Source of the DNA: Hemicordylus capensis
Taxonomy: Eukaryota; Chordata; Lepidosauria; Squamata; Cordylidae
Direction of reading: 5' to 3'
DNA: 64,000 bases
Assembly: GCF_027244095.1 (NCBI RefSeq)
Contig: NC_069669.1
Span: 5,296,501-5,360,500 of the forward strand
The notes below the pieces were generated by a model. That model ran no database searches, was not told the origin of the DNA, and worked only from the letters and a program-made list of their open reading frames with translations. Below, in pieces: positions 52,756 to 63,271 of the stretch; within the stretch, counting starts at the first letter, position 1, and every line of letters starts with the position of its first letter. The translations under genes and the position numbers were made by a program.

Positions 52756-53277
52756 TTAGTGGTGCCTAACGGTCAGCTCTAGGATCACCTGCTCGAGGAA
52801 CGCGTCGGCGGAGAGCTGCAGCTCGGGGATGATGGGCCCTCCGTTGTCGAGGGCGATGTTCATCCGGAGGACTTGGCGCGGTGACTGCGGAGGGAGGAGG
52901 AAGAGCGTCAGAGGCGGGGGATCACCGGGACGCATCTCCGCCCTACGGGGCCAGCAGCAGCAGGACGGCCACGAATGAGCCCTCGCCCCGCGCCGTCCAG
53001 GCTTGGCCCCAGAGCGACTGCCGGACTGTCTGCTGGGGGGGGGGGGAGGCCAGGCAGGCAGGCAGCGAAGGCGGACAAGGGAGCGTCGTCCGGCCAGACG
53101 GAGCCAGCAGCAGGACGGCCAGGAACACCGCCCCCGCCCCGCGCCCTCCGGGGAGCCCAGGAGGAGGGGCAGTGCAGAGGGCAGCGCTTGGCCCCGGGAG
53201 GGAGAGAGGCGACTCACCCCAAAGTTGGTCGGGTCCACTCGCAGCGGGCTGAGCATGTCGGCAGCGACCAGGGACAT
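52756..53277 (-). CDS. small unrecognised protein, gene A (62 aa)
   Basis: CDS: complement(join(52756..52884, 53218..53277)). Exon 1 codes MSLVAADMLSPLRVDPTNFG; exon 2 codes 42 residues starting SPRQVLRMNIALDNG and ending ELTVRHH, then TAA. The intron (53,217-52,885) is GT-AG (GTGAGT; CCTCCCTCCGCAG) in phase 0. The start ATG at 53,277 lies about 25 bases after the expected start site set by the TATA box at 53,327-53,336; an in-frame ATG at 53,319 would lie upstream of that site. Predicted shape is helix, two strands around an NG turn, helix. There is no signal peptide or membrane segment. I do not recognise the family; a faint likeness to the Pcc1/LAGE3 fold (ADM..L.VDP; FLEQ..LEL) is not enough for a name. 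Related to genes B and C. Confidence 0.7.
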   Translation of the reverse strand: MSLVAADMLSPLRVDPTNFGVSRLSPSRGQALPSALPLLLGSPEGAGRGRCSWPSCCWLRLAGRRSLVRLRCLPAWPPPPPSRQSGSRSGAKPGRRGARAHSWPSCCCWPRRAEMRPGDPPPLTLFLLPPQSPRQVLRMNIALDNGGPIIPELQLSADAFLEQVILELTVRHH

Positions 53278-53326
53278 CTTGGCAGTTGGTCTCAGACTCC
53301 GATGCCGAGCGAGCCCCACCAGCAGC

Positions 53327-53336
53327 CCTTATATCT
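53327..53336 (-). promoter_or_regulatory. TATA box of gene A
   Basis: AGATATAAGG followed by GCTGCTGGTGGGGCTC. The same arrangement (CATAAAAGG then GCTGCTGCTGCTGCTG) stands before gene B. Confidence 0.7.
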
Positions 53337-53789
53337 GGGATGGGAGGCCCCGCCTCGATCGCCGCTCCTCCTTCGGCCGGAGGCGCCCCGCCCATCCCTG
53401 CTGCCTCCGGGCGTCTGCTGCGGGAGGCGGGGAGGGCGAGAGCAGCAGCCCGCTCCCTCCGGCAGGCTGGAAGGCCGGCCCCCGCAGGATCGGCGCAGGA
53501 AGGCGTCCAACGATGCTCTCCGCTCCCCTGCTCTGCAGGTTTGCTGCTGGTCCCTCTGCTCCGAAGGGCTCCTCCTGTCCTGCTGCAGGGATGGGCTTTG
53601 GCCCCGCAGAGCCATGCGGGGGAGGGGGCTGCGCACGCTACTCTGCAGATCTCACTTTAGGTTGGAACACTGCAAGCAGTGGCAAGGCGTTCCTCTGGCC
53701 ATTTGGAAGGGCCACTCTCTGGCTGGCTTTCTGCTGTAGAGTTGGGCAACCTCAACCTATTGCAAGGTTGTAATACTCAGAGTTGTAAT

Positions 53790-53939
53790 ACTGTGCACTC
53801 TTTACAGGAGAGAATATTTTGGAGGATTATTCTACCCATTCTGTTAAATGTATTGGAGAATATTCTTGCCAGGCCTTCGTTCATACTCGAGTGAAAACTT
53901 GCTGACTGACAAGCAGGCCTGTTTATCCGCCACCCGCTG

Positions 53940-54002
<63 letters not shown>

Positions 54003-55505
54003 TTTTGGGGGGTGTGTGTGTAATCTCTACAACTGCATCACAGGAAAGGGTGGAAATGATTGTTTAGGTTTTGAACTCCTTCAGCCAGAGGAAATGAACT
54101 TGAAATGTGATTGAGCTTTCCTAATCTGTCCCTGATCTCCCTTTTCCCCTTGCCAGAAATCAATGTATTAGGAACAGCGAATGAGAGAGAAAGGGAGCAG
54201 GATAGGTTTTCTGGCAGGCCCCATGCAGAAGGCCTCCAAGGTCCCTTCCATATTCAGAACAAAACAAAACTCTAAAGATGAGTAATGGAGAAGACCTTAC
54301 TTTTTCCTCATCACTGAATTATAGAAGGGCTGAGATCAAACTGAAAAGGCTCTGTCCTTAAAGACAGTCAAGGAGTTTCATTCCATCACTTGCACCCATG
54401 GAGATCAACAAGGCTTGAAGCAAATTTAAAGACAGGTACTGGGTCCTCTAAGTATTTAGGGCTTTTTTCTCACAGGCAGAAAGAAAGTTAAAATATGACT
54501 CCCACAGTATCAGCTGTCCCTACAGGCAGGGGGTGGCTGTGTCCCATTAAGGGGAATGATGCCTTCTCCTGCAATGCAATCAAGCAGACCATACAATTAG
54601 TGGCTATTAGGTTGCGTTGGGCATTTATTGAATGATACACTTTATTTGTTGGACATCCCATTACAACTTGTTCTCTGGCTGGCTCAATAAAAATTTATGG
54701 GGTTGGAGATGTGCAGACAGTTGGTGCCTCTTAGCAGCACATGGTTAGATTCCTGCAATTCAGTGGCAGTGGTTGTGTCCACAGAACTCTTAGGAAGCTT
54801 TCGGCATCCCCTGGCAGTTCCTTGAGCCCTGTGGAGTGGACATCCTTTCCATTCGGAGGGATGGGTGAAGGAAGGAGCAGTTGGGGGGCGGAAGGGCTTT
54901 GGCTCTTTCCAGCAGTCCTGCCCTAACTAACGCGGCCTCTGCCAGCTGGGCAAGGTGAAGGCTGCCCTAATCCACTGCGCCTGCTGCCTCTTGCAGTAAA
55001 AAGATGCTGAGAGATGCCTGCAATTTCTGGCCATTTTCATGTGAAGGAGCGAAGCACAAGGGCGGTTCCCAGAGGCATGTCCTGCCTCATCCAAGGGGGC
55101 CAGTGCAGTGTCAAGTCTCAGCCTTGCCTCTGACCAGCTGGCTGGAGAAGCACCCCTCCCTCATAGCCCCAGCCACCCCCACCCCCCTGCAGTCTAGGAA
55201 TGCTAAGGCCTAACCTGCAGTGGGCCTGCCTCCAGAGTCCAGACCCATGCGCATGAAAGTCCTCTGCACACTAGCCAAGTGTTAAGTGTGAAGGGCTTCC
55301 TTCTGTCCCCAGAAATGCCGGCCCAGGCACCGCTGTCTTCTCCTTCCTGGGGGCATGTGGGGACACCTGCCCCAGTTTGCTCTAGCAGGGCAAATTCCTG
55401 CCAAAGCAGGGGTGTCGCTATGCCTGGAGCCTCTTTGAAGGGGAGGAGAATGTCCCTGGTCAGATCCCTGAAGGAGTGGGGTTTCTGGCTCCTTCTGCTG
55501 CAGCC
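53790..55505 (+). repeat. duplication copy 1
   Basis: Matches 56,917-58,362 in the same orientation. The part 54,420-55,505 is offset by a constant 2,863 bases and looks about 98% identical. Copy 1 has an expanded TTTC run and about 210 bases (54,170-54,390) missing from copy 2. Confidence 0.9.
53939..54003. repeat. (TTTC)n microsatellite
   Basis: About sixteen TTTC units inside duplication copy 1, not expanded in copy 2. Confidence 0.95.
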
Positions 55506-55582
55506 ATCCCAAGGGGGCTGCAAGTGGCTGAGCAGAATGCCTGAGGGCGCACGCTGTCAGCGCAGGGGATTCAGGCCCCAAG

Positions 55583-56650
55583 AGGGAGCAGAGGCGTATC
55601 TAGGGGAAATAGTGCCTAGGGCAAGCACTGAAATTGAGCCCCCTGTCCAAACACCTGACACCTATCTTTCAGATAACTTTACCATAGTATCAGCTGAAAA
55701 ATACAAGTCAGGCTCGTTAATCTTTTAATATTTCAAGAACTATTTAGCAGTGGATGTAGCCAGACCAAAAATTGCTGGAAAACTACAAATTTTAGTATGC
55801 TGGGGCTCATGAGATATCCAAATACTCTGGGGAGGTGTACTTGGAAAACTAAACAGAAGTGCCTGTCTAATTCTCTACTATGCATTGTAGCATCACTATG
55901 ATATAAGTTTTTAAAATAAATGGAGAATTTGGCTTTCCCCAGATACTCTGAAAATAATTAATGGATATGCAGAATAAACTGTGTCACTGCTTGGAATATA
56001 TTCTAGTATTTCAGAAAGACAGTTAAAATGAGAGAAAGAGAGCAAGAAACTTCCAGTGGGCCTTAATACTAAGGATTTAACACTGATTCAAAGACAAACT
56101 CACCATTAATAGCCATATTATTAAGACATCACATTTAACTCACTTCTCACAAGAAGCAAAGTAAGAGCAAATGAATACAATCCTAGCTCATAAGCTTCAG
56201 CTCAGTATTCACAAGCCCTGATTCTATGTACATAGTACCAAACTGAATATGTATGCAGTGACTTATATTATATCAATTTTTTAATTTTTTTACCTTTAGC
56301 TCCCCCAGGGGGCTTTCTAAAGGCCGTGGGAGGGTCTGCAAATGTTCCCCCTCCTTCTGCTGGTCTCTAGGGCCTCACAGGGACCATTTGAGCATGTGCG
56401 GTGGCCATCTTTAAAAAATAGTTTTTTAAAAAAATGGCTGCTGAAAACAAACTGATTGCCGCGCATGCTCAAATGGCCTCTGCAAGGCCTGGCATGGCCT
56501 ACGGCCTCACAGACGCCATTTGAGCATGCGCGGTGGCCATTTTATTTTTGGCAGCCATTTTAAAAAAATTAATTCCAAAAAATGGCGCCCCCTCTTCAAG
56601 TGGTGCCTGGGGCACGTGCCCTGCCTGCCCCACCCTAGATATGCCGCGGG
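55583..56650. mobile_element. TIR DNA transposon, non-autonomous
   Basis: Left end GAGGCGTATCTAGGGGAAAT..GTGCC, right end a reverse-complement-like GGCAC..CCACCCTAGATATGCC. The inside is AT-rich with an inverted pair of ATGGC/GCATGCTCAAATGGC blocks near 56.38-56.55 kb, and has no transposase. The TIR resembles common hAT-like non-autonomous elements; superfamily uncertain. Confidence 0.55.
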
Positions 56651-56916
56651 TAGGCAGAAACCCAAACAAGACTGGGGTGATAGCAAAAATACAAAATTTT
56701 GAAGGATAAAAGAAACAGGGAAGAATAAAAAACATGAGCTTGAGATGGGTAGTTTAAAGCACTGCAACCTTAGCTCCCCTGTTGGCGTTGGAACGACAAC
56801 TCACAGCATCATCAGACTCACAGTTGTTGTTCAATGGCTGGAGAGTCAAGGTTACCTGCCCCTGGTCCAAAGGATGAAAGGAGGAGTCAAGGAGGTGGGG
56901 TTTCTGTGGGAAAGTA

Positions 56917-58362
56917 TACTCTGCACTCTTTGGAATAGGAGAGAATATTTTGGAGGATTATTCTACCCATACTATTAAATGTATTGGAGAATATTCTTGC
57001 CAGGCCTTCGTTCATACATGAGTAAAAACTTGCTGACTGACCAGCAGAGAATAAAAGAATGTTGCCTGTTTATCCCCCACCCCACTGCCTTTTTTCTTTC
57101 CTTTTTTGGCATAATCTCTACAACTGCATCACAGGAAAGGGTGGAAATGATTGTTTAGGTTTTGGACTCCTTCAGCCAGAGGAAATGAACTTGAAAAAAT
57201 GTGATGGAGCTTTCCTAATTGGTCTCTGATCTCCCTTCTCCCCCTTGCCAGAGATCAATGGAGATCAACAAGGCTTGAAACGCCTTTAAACACAGGTACT
57301 GGGCCCTCTAAGTATTTAGGGCTTTTTTCTCACAGGCAGAAAGAAAGTTAAAATGTGACTCCCACAGTATCAACTGCCCCTATAGGCAGGGGGTGGCTGT
57401 GTCCCATTAAGGGGAATGATGCCTTCTCCTTCTGCAATGCAATCAAGCAGACCATACAATTAGTGGCTATTAGGTTGCGTTGTGGATTTATTGAATGATA
57501 CACTTTATTTGTTGGACATCCCATTACAACTTGTTCTCTGGCTGGCTCAATAAAAATTTATGGGGTTGGAGATGTGCAGACAGTTGGTGCCTCTTAGCAG
57601 CACATGGTTAGGTTCCTGCAATTCAGTGGCAGTGGTTGTGTCCACAGAGCTCTTAGGAAGCTTTCGGCATCCCCTGGCAGTTCCTTGAGCCCTGTGGAGT
57701 GGACATCCTTTCCATCCAGAGGGATGGGTGAGGGAAGGAGCAGTTGGGGGGCGGAAGGGCTTTGGCTCTTTCCAGCAGTGCTGCCCTAACTAACGCGGCC
57801 TCTGCCAGCTGGGCAAGGTGAAGGCTGCCCTAATCCACTGCGCCTGCTGCCTCTTGCAGCAAAAAGATGCTGAGAGATGCCTGCAATTTCTGGCCATTTT
57901 CATGTGAAGGAGCGAAGCACAAGGGCGGTTCCCAGAGGCATGTCCTGCCTCATCCAAGGGGGCCAGTGCAGTGTCAAGTCTCAGCCTTGCCTCTGACCAG
58001 CTGGCTGGAGAAGCACCCCTCCCTCGTAGCCCCAGCCAACCCCACCCCCCTGCAGTCTAGGAATGCTAAGGCCTAACCTGCAATGGGCCTGCCTCCAGAG
58101 TCCAGACCCATGCGCATGAAAGTCCTCTGCACACTAGCCAAGTGTTAAGTGTGAAGGGCTTCCTTCTGTCCCCAGAAATGCAGGCCCAGGCACCGCTGTC
58201 TTCTCCTTCCTGGGGGCACGTGGGGACACCTGCCCCAGTTTGCTCTAGCAGGGCAAATTCCTGCCAAAGCAGGGGTGTCGCTATGCCTGGAGCCTCTTTG
58301 AAGGAGAGGAGAATGTCCCTGGTCAGATCCCTGAAGGAGTGGGGTTTCTGGCTCCTTCTGCT
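56917..58362 (+). repeat. duplication copy 2
   Basis: Near-identical to copy 1 except for the short TTTC tract and a ~210 base loss between short repeats around ATCAATG/CATGGAGATC. It ends abruptly at CTCCTTCTGCTG, after which gene B's upstream region begins. Confidence 0.9.
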
Positions 58363-58867
58363 GAGTGGGGCCTGATTCTGTACCCGGACCTGGAGTGAGA
58401 GGCTGCCGCGATGCTTCTCCTTCCGAGCGGCCAGGCGTCTCTCTCAAGGGGCCGCAAAGCGACCAGGCCTGGAGGGGGGGCCGGCGGCAATCAGGAGTGC
58501 CTGCCCCCCTCCCCCTTATGCCCCAAACTGCCTGTAGGAGCGGCGACCTGTGCCCCAGCCCTCCTGTGCCCTCCGTCCAGAATGGCTCCTTACTCCAGCC
58601 CTGGGGCCGCAGGGGTGCCCAGCCGGCCACTTGCGACCAAAGCCAGGGCGTCTCCTCCAGGGCCATGTGCCCGCGCAGGGCAGGCCCCTTCAGGGGAGCC
58701 ACAGAGGGAGAGCCAGCAGCCAGCCCGAAGGGGCCGTGGGCGTGTGAGCATGATCCAGGCCAGGCGGGGCGTCGACCTGCTGCCGGGCCTGCCCGCTCCG
58801 CCTCCAACAGGCGCCCGGAGGCAGCGGGGGTGGCGAGGGAGGCGGGCGTCGAGCCTCCCCGCCGTCG

Positions 58868-58876
58868 CATAAAAGG
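58868..58876 (+). promoter_or_regulatory. TATA box of gene B
   Basis: CATAAAAGG followed by a GCTGCTG run and GGCTCCATCGGCACCACC. The block from the TATA box to GAACTGCCAGGAAG aligns with gene A's promoter (TATAAGG ... GACCAACTGCCAAG). Confidence 0.7.
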
Positions 58877-59117
58877 GCTGCTGCTGCTGCTGCGGTCGGG
58901 CTCCATCGGCACCACCACCGGGGACTCCGAACTGCCAGGAAGTCGTCGCTGAGAGCAACAATCGGCGTGGCCCCCCCGAGCAGCAGCAGCTCTGCCCGCC
59001 GCATCCCGCCCAGGTGAGCGCCCCGCCGGCCCCGGCACGCTCCCGGGAGGCTCGAGCTCGTCCGCTTTGCTAGCCGTCGGTCTGTTGCTGCCTCTCTTCT
59101 CCCGCCCCCTCCGCAGA

Positions 59118-60229
59118 ATGGCGACCAGGTCCTCCATCGGCAGCAACATGATGACCCTCGCCCTCGGCGATGCCCAGCCAAGTCGGCGCGGCTCCCTCGT
59201 CTCCTCCCCTGCCCGACGTGGCGGACCCGACGCCTCTGGCCAGCTTCTTTCTCCCCACCACGACCCCGGGCTGTAGCTAGAGAATCGAGCGGATGGGTTC
59301 AAAGAGCCAGGCCCCCAGCTGCATCCCCCGCTCTTCTTCATGATCTCCCTCACTCTGCGGGGGGCGTGGAAGAAAGGTGTGAACACGGCCCCCCCTTCCC
59401 AAGCTAGGCTCCCGCCACGAACCCGCCCCCCCCCCCAACAGCCTTGGAGCCTCCTCCTCCCCCTCCTCCCTGGCACCTGCCTATCCCGCCAAGAGACAGA
59501 GCATCCATAGGGCGAGCCTCCTTAATGACCTGCCAGCAGAGGGGCTTCTACCCCTGGACTTCTGGACCCTCGTCCAAGGCCTCCACACCTCCGGGGGCCC
59601 CCCAAATCTTCCTTAGTCTGTCCCGGCGGTGACGTGCCAGGCAGCCGCACGTGACTCTGACCTGGGCCAGGCAAGTGTGACTTCTGACTGAGAGACAAGG
59701 GGGGATGGGGGAAGGAATAGGTGGGATGGGAATAGGTGGTCGAAATGTTTCTGCTCATGCATACTTGCATCAATAGACCTGTTTTATAGTCTCACATTCT
59801 TGGGAGTTCCGTTGCTGCTTGTGCCCTCAAGAACCCAGGTGTAAAAAATACTGCGTGTGGCAAGCATGTGTGTGTGTGGGTGGGGGGGTTGGGGGTGAGG
59901 ATGCTGAACTTGCAGCGTGGGGCTCCGGGCGGGGGCTCCAAAGGCCTTTAGGTGCAGGCTCCAAAATTAGGGGGGGCTTCACTTTTTGTCCCAGAGCCCC
60001 CACCAGCCTTGCTCTGGCCCAGCTCCTAGAGGCTCATGGGGGAGCAGAGGTTCCTAACTCCCCCTCCTCTGACGCTGTGCTGTCCTTCTTCTTTCCACAG
60101 CTGCTGCTCCCAAGCCTGCAGGTGACCAGCTCCACCCAGAATGGGGAGGCCATCGCTATTCAGGTTCGGGCCACCTTTGATAACTTCCTAATGGAGGTGA
60201 GCCGGGTGCTGACGAGCAAATACCACTAA
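59118..60229 (+). CDS. small unrecognised protein, gene B (structure uncertain)
   Basis: Likely parts: non-coding exon about 58,898-59,013 (donor GTGAGC); exon starting 59,117 (acceptor CCTCCGCAG) with ATG 59,118 coding MATRSSIGSNMMTLALGDAQ; last exon 60,101-60,229 (acceptor TTCTTTCCACAG) coding 42 residues from LLLPSLQVTSSTQNG to RVLTSKYH, then TAA. SNMMTLALGDAQPS aligns with ADMLSPLRVDPTNF of gene A, so the middle exon is its coding exon 1. The expected GT donor after AGTCGG is missing; read through, that frame stops at 59,276 (52 residues). So B may have a shifted donor or be losing function, although its last exon is open, 129 nt and phase 0 like A and C. A MITE lies in the last intron. 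Confidence 0.5.
59505..59992. mobile_element. MITE in the last intron of gene B
   Basis: Related to 3125-3593: shares GCCCTCAAGAACCCAGGTGT-type sequence, GGGCTCCAAAGGCCTTTAGG and CCAAAATTA at its right end. The left end is less clear. Confidence 0.55.
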
Positions 60230-60311
60230 AGGGAAGAAGAGCACCCCACCTGCGCTGGGCTGGACAGCTCTTCCTCTCTTAGCTAACAAATCCCCCCCGC
60301 CCCCCGCCTGC

Positions 60312-60317
60312 AATAAA
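60312..60317 (+). terminator. poly(A) signal of gene B
   Basis: AATAAA in CCTGCAATAAATCTGTTGGC, aligned with GGCTGCAATAAACTTGTTGG of gene A. Confidence 0.7.
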
Positions 60318-60514
60318 TCTGTTGGCCCTGAATATGCCGCTCCGGTGCCTCTTTCCTTTGCAGGTCGGGATGGGAGGGGGTGAGGACCCCCATTCCAGTT
60401 GTCAAGGACACAGAGCATGGGTGCAGCTTGTGGGACCCCGAAGCAAGGAGCCACACATGGGCAGGGTGCGGGGTTTGACCCAAAGCTGAAGGTGGGGTGT
60501 TACAAAGACAGCAG

Positions 60515-60768
60515 ATATTTATATACCGCTTTTCAACCTAAGTTCCCAAAGCAGTTTGCATAGATATAAATAAATGCATAAAATGGCTCCCTGTCCCCAA
60601 AGGGCTCAAAAAGAAAGAAAGAAAGAGAAATGTAAAGCAGAGACCAGCAACAGCCACTGGAGGGAAGCTGTGCTGGGGATGGATAGGGCCAGATGCTCTC
60701 CCCCTGCTCCATAAAGAGAACCCCCACTTTGAAAAGGTGCCTCTTTCTTCAGTTAGCAGAGGGTTAGA
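60515..60768 (-). repeat. dispersed repeat, minus copy
   Basis: Minus-strand copy of the 5047-5365 family, rather complete (CAGCAACAGCCACTGGAGGG, CCCCAAAGGGCTC, AAAAGGTGCCTCTTT), with an AAAG run inside. Confidence 0.65.
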
Positions 60769-61256
60769 GAGTGTGTGTGTCCTGGTCTTGGGGATGGGAC
60801 AGCCCCTGGGGTTCAAGGGGCTGTTGGGGGCCGACTGTGAAATCAGGCCCGCTATGGAGGAGGGGGAAGAGGTACCCCGATCCCATGGTTCAGCTCCGGA
60901 CCCATCCCAAAGCCCCCAGTCCTTGGCATGGAAAAGGAGAGTGGTGGGCAGAGGCGGAGCTATCCCAGAGCCCTCGGCACATGTTCAGACACTGGTGCTC
61001 CATTTCCAGAAGCCAACAGGAGGAGCAGAGGCACCATCTCTTTCCCTTCACCTGGTCTCAGACAGCCCTTGGATCCTAGAAGAGCCTTTTGGGGCGGTGT
61101 TGAGGTTATGTGTTAGTCTCCATTTTGTCTCTCCAGAGATGGCTGTTTTGTTTTAGTCTCTCTCTCTCTCCAGCCATGAGCTACAGCTGAAATAAACTGA
61201 AGGCTCTTTCACATTTGTTTGTAACCTTTTCTTTAAATAGATCCTTGGAGTTCTTC

Positions 61257-61470
61257 CAGGGGCGTAGCTAGGGGATTAATGGGGCCTGTGTTTGCCCCTC
61301 TCCCCGGCGGCCCTTCGGAGTGAGGGATATTATGAAGAACATAGGGAGGGCTGGAACTGGGAGGCCCTCAGGAGCTGCGGGGCCCGGGTTCTTTGAACCC
61401 ATCTGCTCAATTATAGCCACACCCCTGAGTTCTTTGAACCCATCTGCTCAATTATAGCCACACCCCTGAG
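61257..61470. mobile_element. TIR element with duplicated end
   Basis: Left end CAGGGGCGTAGCTAGGG, right end ATAGCCACACCCCTG. The terminal 41 bases (61,389-61,429) are exactly repeated at 61,430-61,470. Confidence 0.7.
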
Positions 61471-61734
61471 TTCTTCAGTGCCAAAGAACTGTCTCAAGAC
61501 TTCCCACTTTGCTGCTTTCTCACCAACTGGTTTTGCTCCGCTATTTGAGGACTGATCTGCCATTCTTCCCCTCCAATTCCTTCCCCTCATGTAGAAGCCA
61601 CTGAAGTTATTCACATGCTGATGAAGCCCAGCCCAGTTTTTGGTGCTCACACATTTTTGGATGTCTGCTCAGTTAATTTTAGATCCTGCTCAGGTTGAAT
61701 CAGGAAGGCCCCCACTCTGAATGCAGGTGGAGAG

Positions 61735-62420
61735 GAGAGCTGGTCTATGGTAGCAAGCACGACTTGTCCCCTTAGCTAAGCAGGGTCCTCCCTGGTTGCA
61801 TGTGAATGGGAGACTAGAAGTGTGAGCACTGAAAGAGATTCCCCTCAGGGGATGGAGCTGCCACTCTGGGAAGAGCAGAAGGTCCTAAGTTCCCTCCTGG
61901 GCAGCATCTCCAAGGTAGGACAAGATTATTATTATTTTTTTAAAGATAGGACAAGATTTTTTTTTATTGAACCAACAAACTACCAAAGCATACAGTACGT
62001 TGCCAAAGCACAATTATATACAAAGTGGTTGTTTGTACATGATATATCTACAAAGATTTGCACACAAGGATTTGGAAACCCACAAGGTTATGAAGTATAT
62101 GCAGGTAGTACTGTAACTCAGGGGTGGGGGATTTCAAGGCACATCAGGTAATCGGGGTGTGTGTGTGTGTGTGTTTACGTCCGACATCCATTTCCACAAT
62201 TTGTCCCATTGCTGTTTAGAAGAGATACTCTTGTCTTTTTGCACATAACCATACAAACTTTTCCAGAAGAGATTTACTGTCTCATCTGTGTGAACCTGAT
62301 AGGGCTGAGAGAGACCCCTGCCTGCAACCTTGGAGAAGCCGCTGCCAGTCTGTGAAGACAATACTCAGCTAGATAGATCAAGGGTCTGACTCAGTATATG
62401 GCAGCTTCCTATGTTCAGGT
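61735..62420 (+). mobile_element. 5S rRNA-derived SINE split by a LINE insertion
   Basis: The 5S-like head (61,738-61,920) and the tail (62,297-62,420) of one SINE are separated by about 375 bases. Joined, they give the usual order CATCTCCAAG|GATAGGGCTGAGAGAG. Confidence 0.75.
61921..62296 (-). mobile_element. LINE 3' end (probably L1), minus
   Basis: On the minus strand it reads ETVNLFWKSLYGYVQKDKSI and SKQQWDKLWKWMSDV, like an L1 ORF2 C-terminus, followed by a 3' UTR with a TG/CA run and an A-rich end (AATAAAAAAAA). Inserted into the SINE. Confidence 0.55.
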
Positions 62421-62651
62421 GTGCTCACACTGCCTGCATACTGCTGCCAAGGCCCCAGAACAAAACTCATTCCGTACACAGGTGAAAAAAGTTAGAGTAC
62501 ACTGTGTGATAGGGGGTACCTGGCGTGGACGTGCCAGGAAATACTTGGGAGGATCCAGGTTCAGGCTGCCTGCTTGAGGGCAATGGGCGTGCATGAGAGG
62601 GCTCCCTCTACTGGTCACATGCAGGAAAGACAGCCTCCCTGGCACCCTGGA

Positions 62652-62985
62652 CATAAGAAGCTGCTTTCTACTGAGTCAGACCATTGGTCCAGCTAGTTCA
62701 GGATTGTCTACACCGACTGGCAGCAACTTCTCCAAGGTTGCAGGCAGGAGTCTTTCCCAGCCCTGTCTTGAAATGCTGCCAGGGAGGGAATTTGGAAACT
62801 TCTGGATGCAAGTATTCATCCCAGAGCACCCACATCCCCCGAGGGCCATATCTTGCAGTGCTGACACATGTAGTTTCCCATTCAAATGCAGACCACGGTG
62901 GACCCTGCTTAGCAATGGGGAGGAGTCATGCTTGCTGCCACAAGACCGGCTCTCCTCACGGGGAGCAGCACCTCCTCCGTCAGGA
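62652..62985 (-). mobile_element. 5S rRNA-derived SINE, near full length
   Basis: Minus-strand copy; tail ACTGAGTCAGACCATTGGTC first on the plus strand, 5S-like half (GGACCCTGCTTAGC on plus) near 62,900. Confidence 0.8.
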
Positions 62986-63054
62986 CTTGGCCTGGAAATG
63001 TAAGTAGAGTTGGCAGGGGTGTGTAGGGCGACTCCCCTCCCCGCCTGACCCCTT

Positions 63055-63120
63055 ATCTACATGTTTTTGTGCACCGCCGTCTTTGGAGTGGGGAGTATAT
63101 TACAACATGTTTCTAATAAA
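63055..63120 (+). repeat. inverted repeat arm, left of gene C
   Basis: About 60 bases (TTTGTGCACCGCCGTCTTTG, GAGTGGGGAGTATATT) nearly exactly complementary to 63,500-63,572 on the other side of gene C's exon. Absent from the matching position beside gene A, so it is an insertion. Confidence 0.85.
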
Positions 63121-63176
63121 TGCTGCAGCGGCAGCCCAAAGAGACGCCAGAGAGCCGCGCATCAGAGGCCAACAAG

Positions 63177-63182
63177 TTTATT
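63177..63182 (-). terminator. poly(A) signal of gene C
   Basis: AATAAA on the minus strand, in nearly the same context as gene A (AATAAACTTGTTGGCCTCTG). Confidence 0.65.
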
Positions 63183-63271
63183 GCCGCCGACTGGCGGGCG
63201 GACGGGGAGGCGGAGGGGAGGGAGGCGTCGATGTCGGGCGCAGCGGCTCCGGCGGGGCGCTCTCCTTCCGC

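Larger units (their letters stand above)
52640..53305 (-). other. gene A transcription unit
   Basis: TATA box (AGATATAAGG on the minus strand, 53,336-53,327), two exons and an AATAAA read on the minus strand at 52,659-52,654 define a compact complete gene of about 650 bases. Confidence 0.65.

Noticed and set aside
52756-53277. Naming gene A as LAGE3/Pcc1 (KEOPS subunit)
   Set aside because: The helix-strand-strand-helix order and a few residues fit, but the protein is too short, lacks the first strand and has no motif strong enough for a family name.
53278-53319. Upstream in-frame ATG for gene A (MGLARHRS...)
   Set aside because: It lies only about 10-15 bases after the TATA box, before the expected transcription start, and the segment is not matched in gene B.
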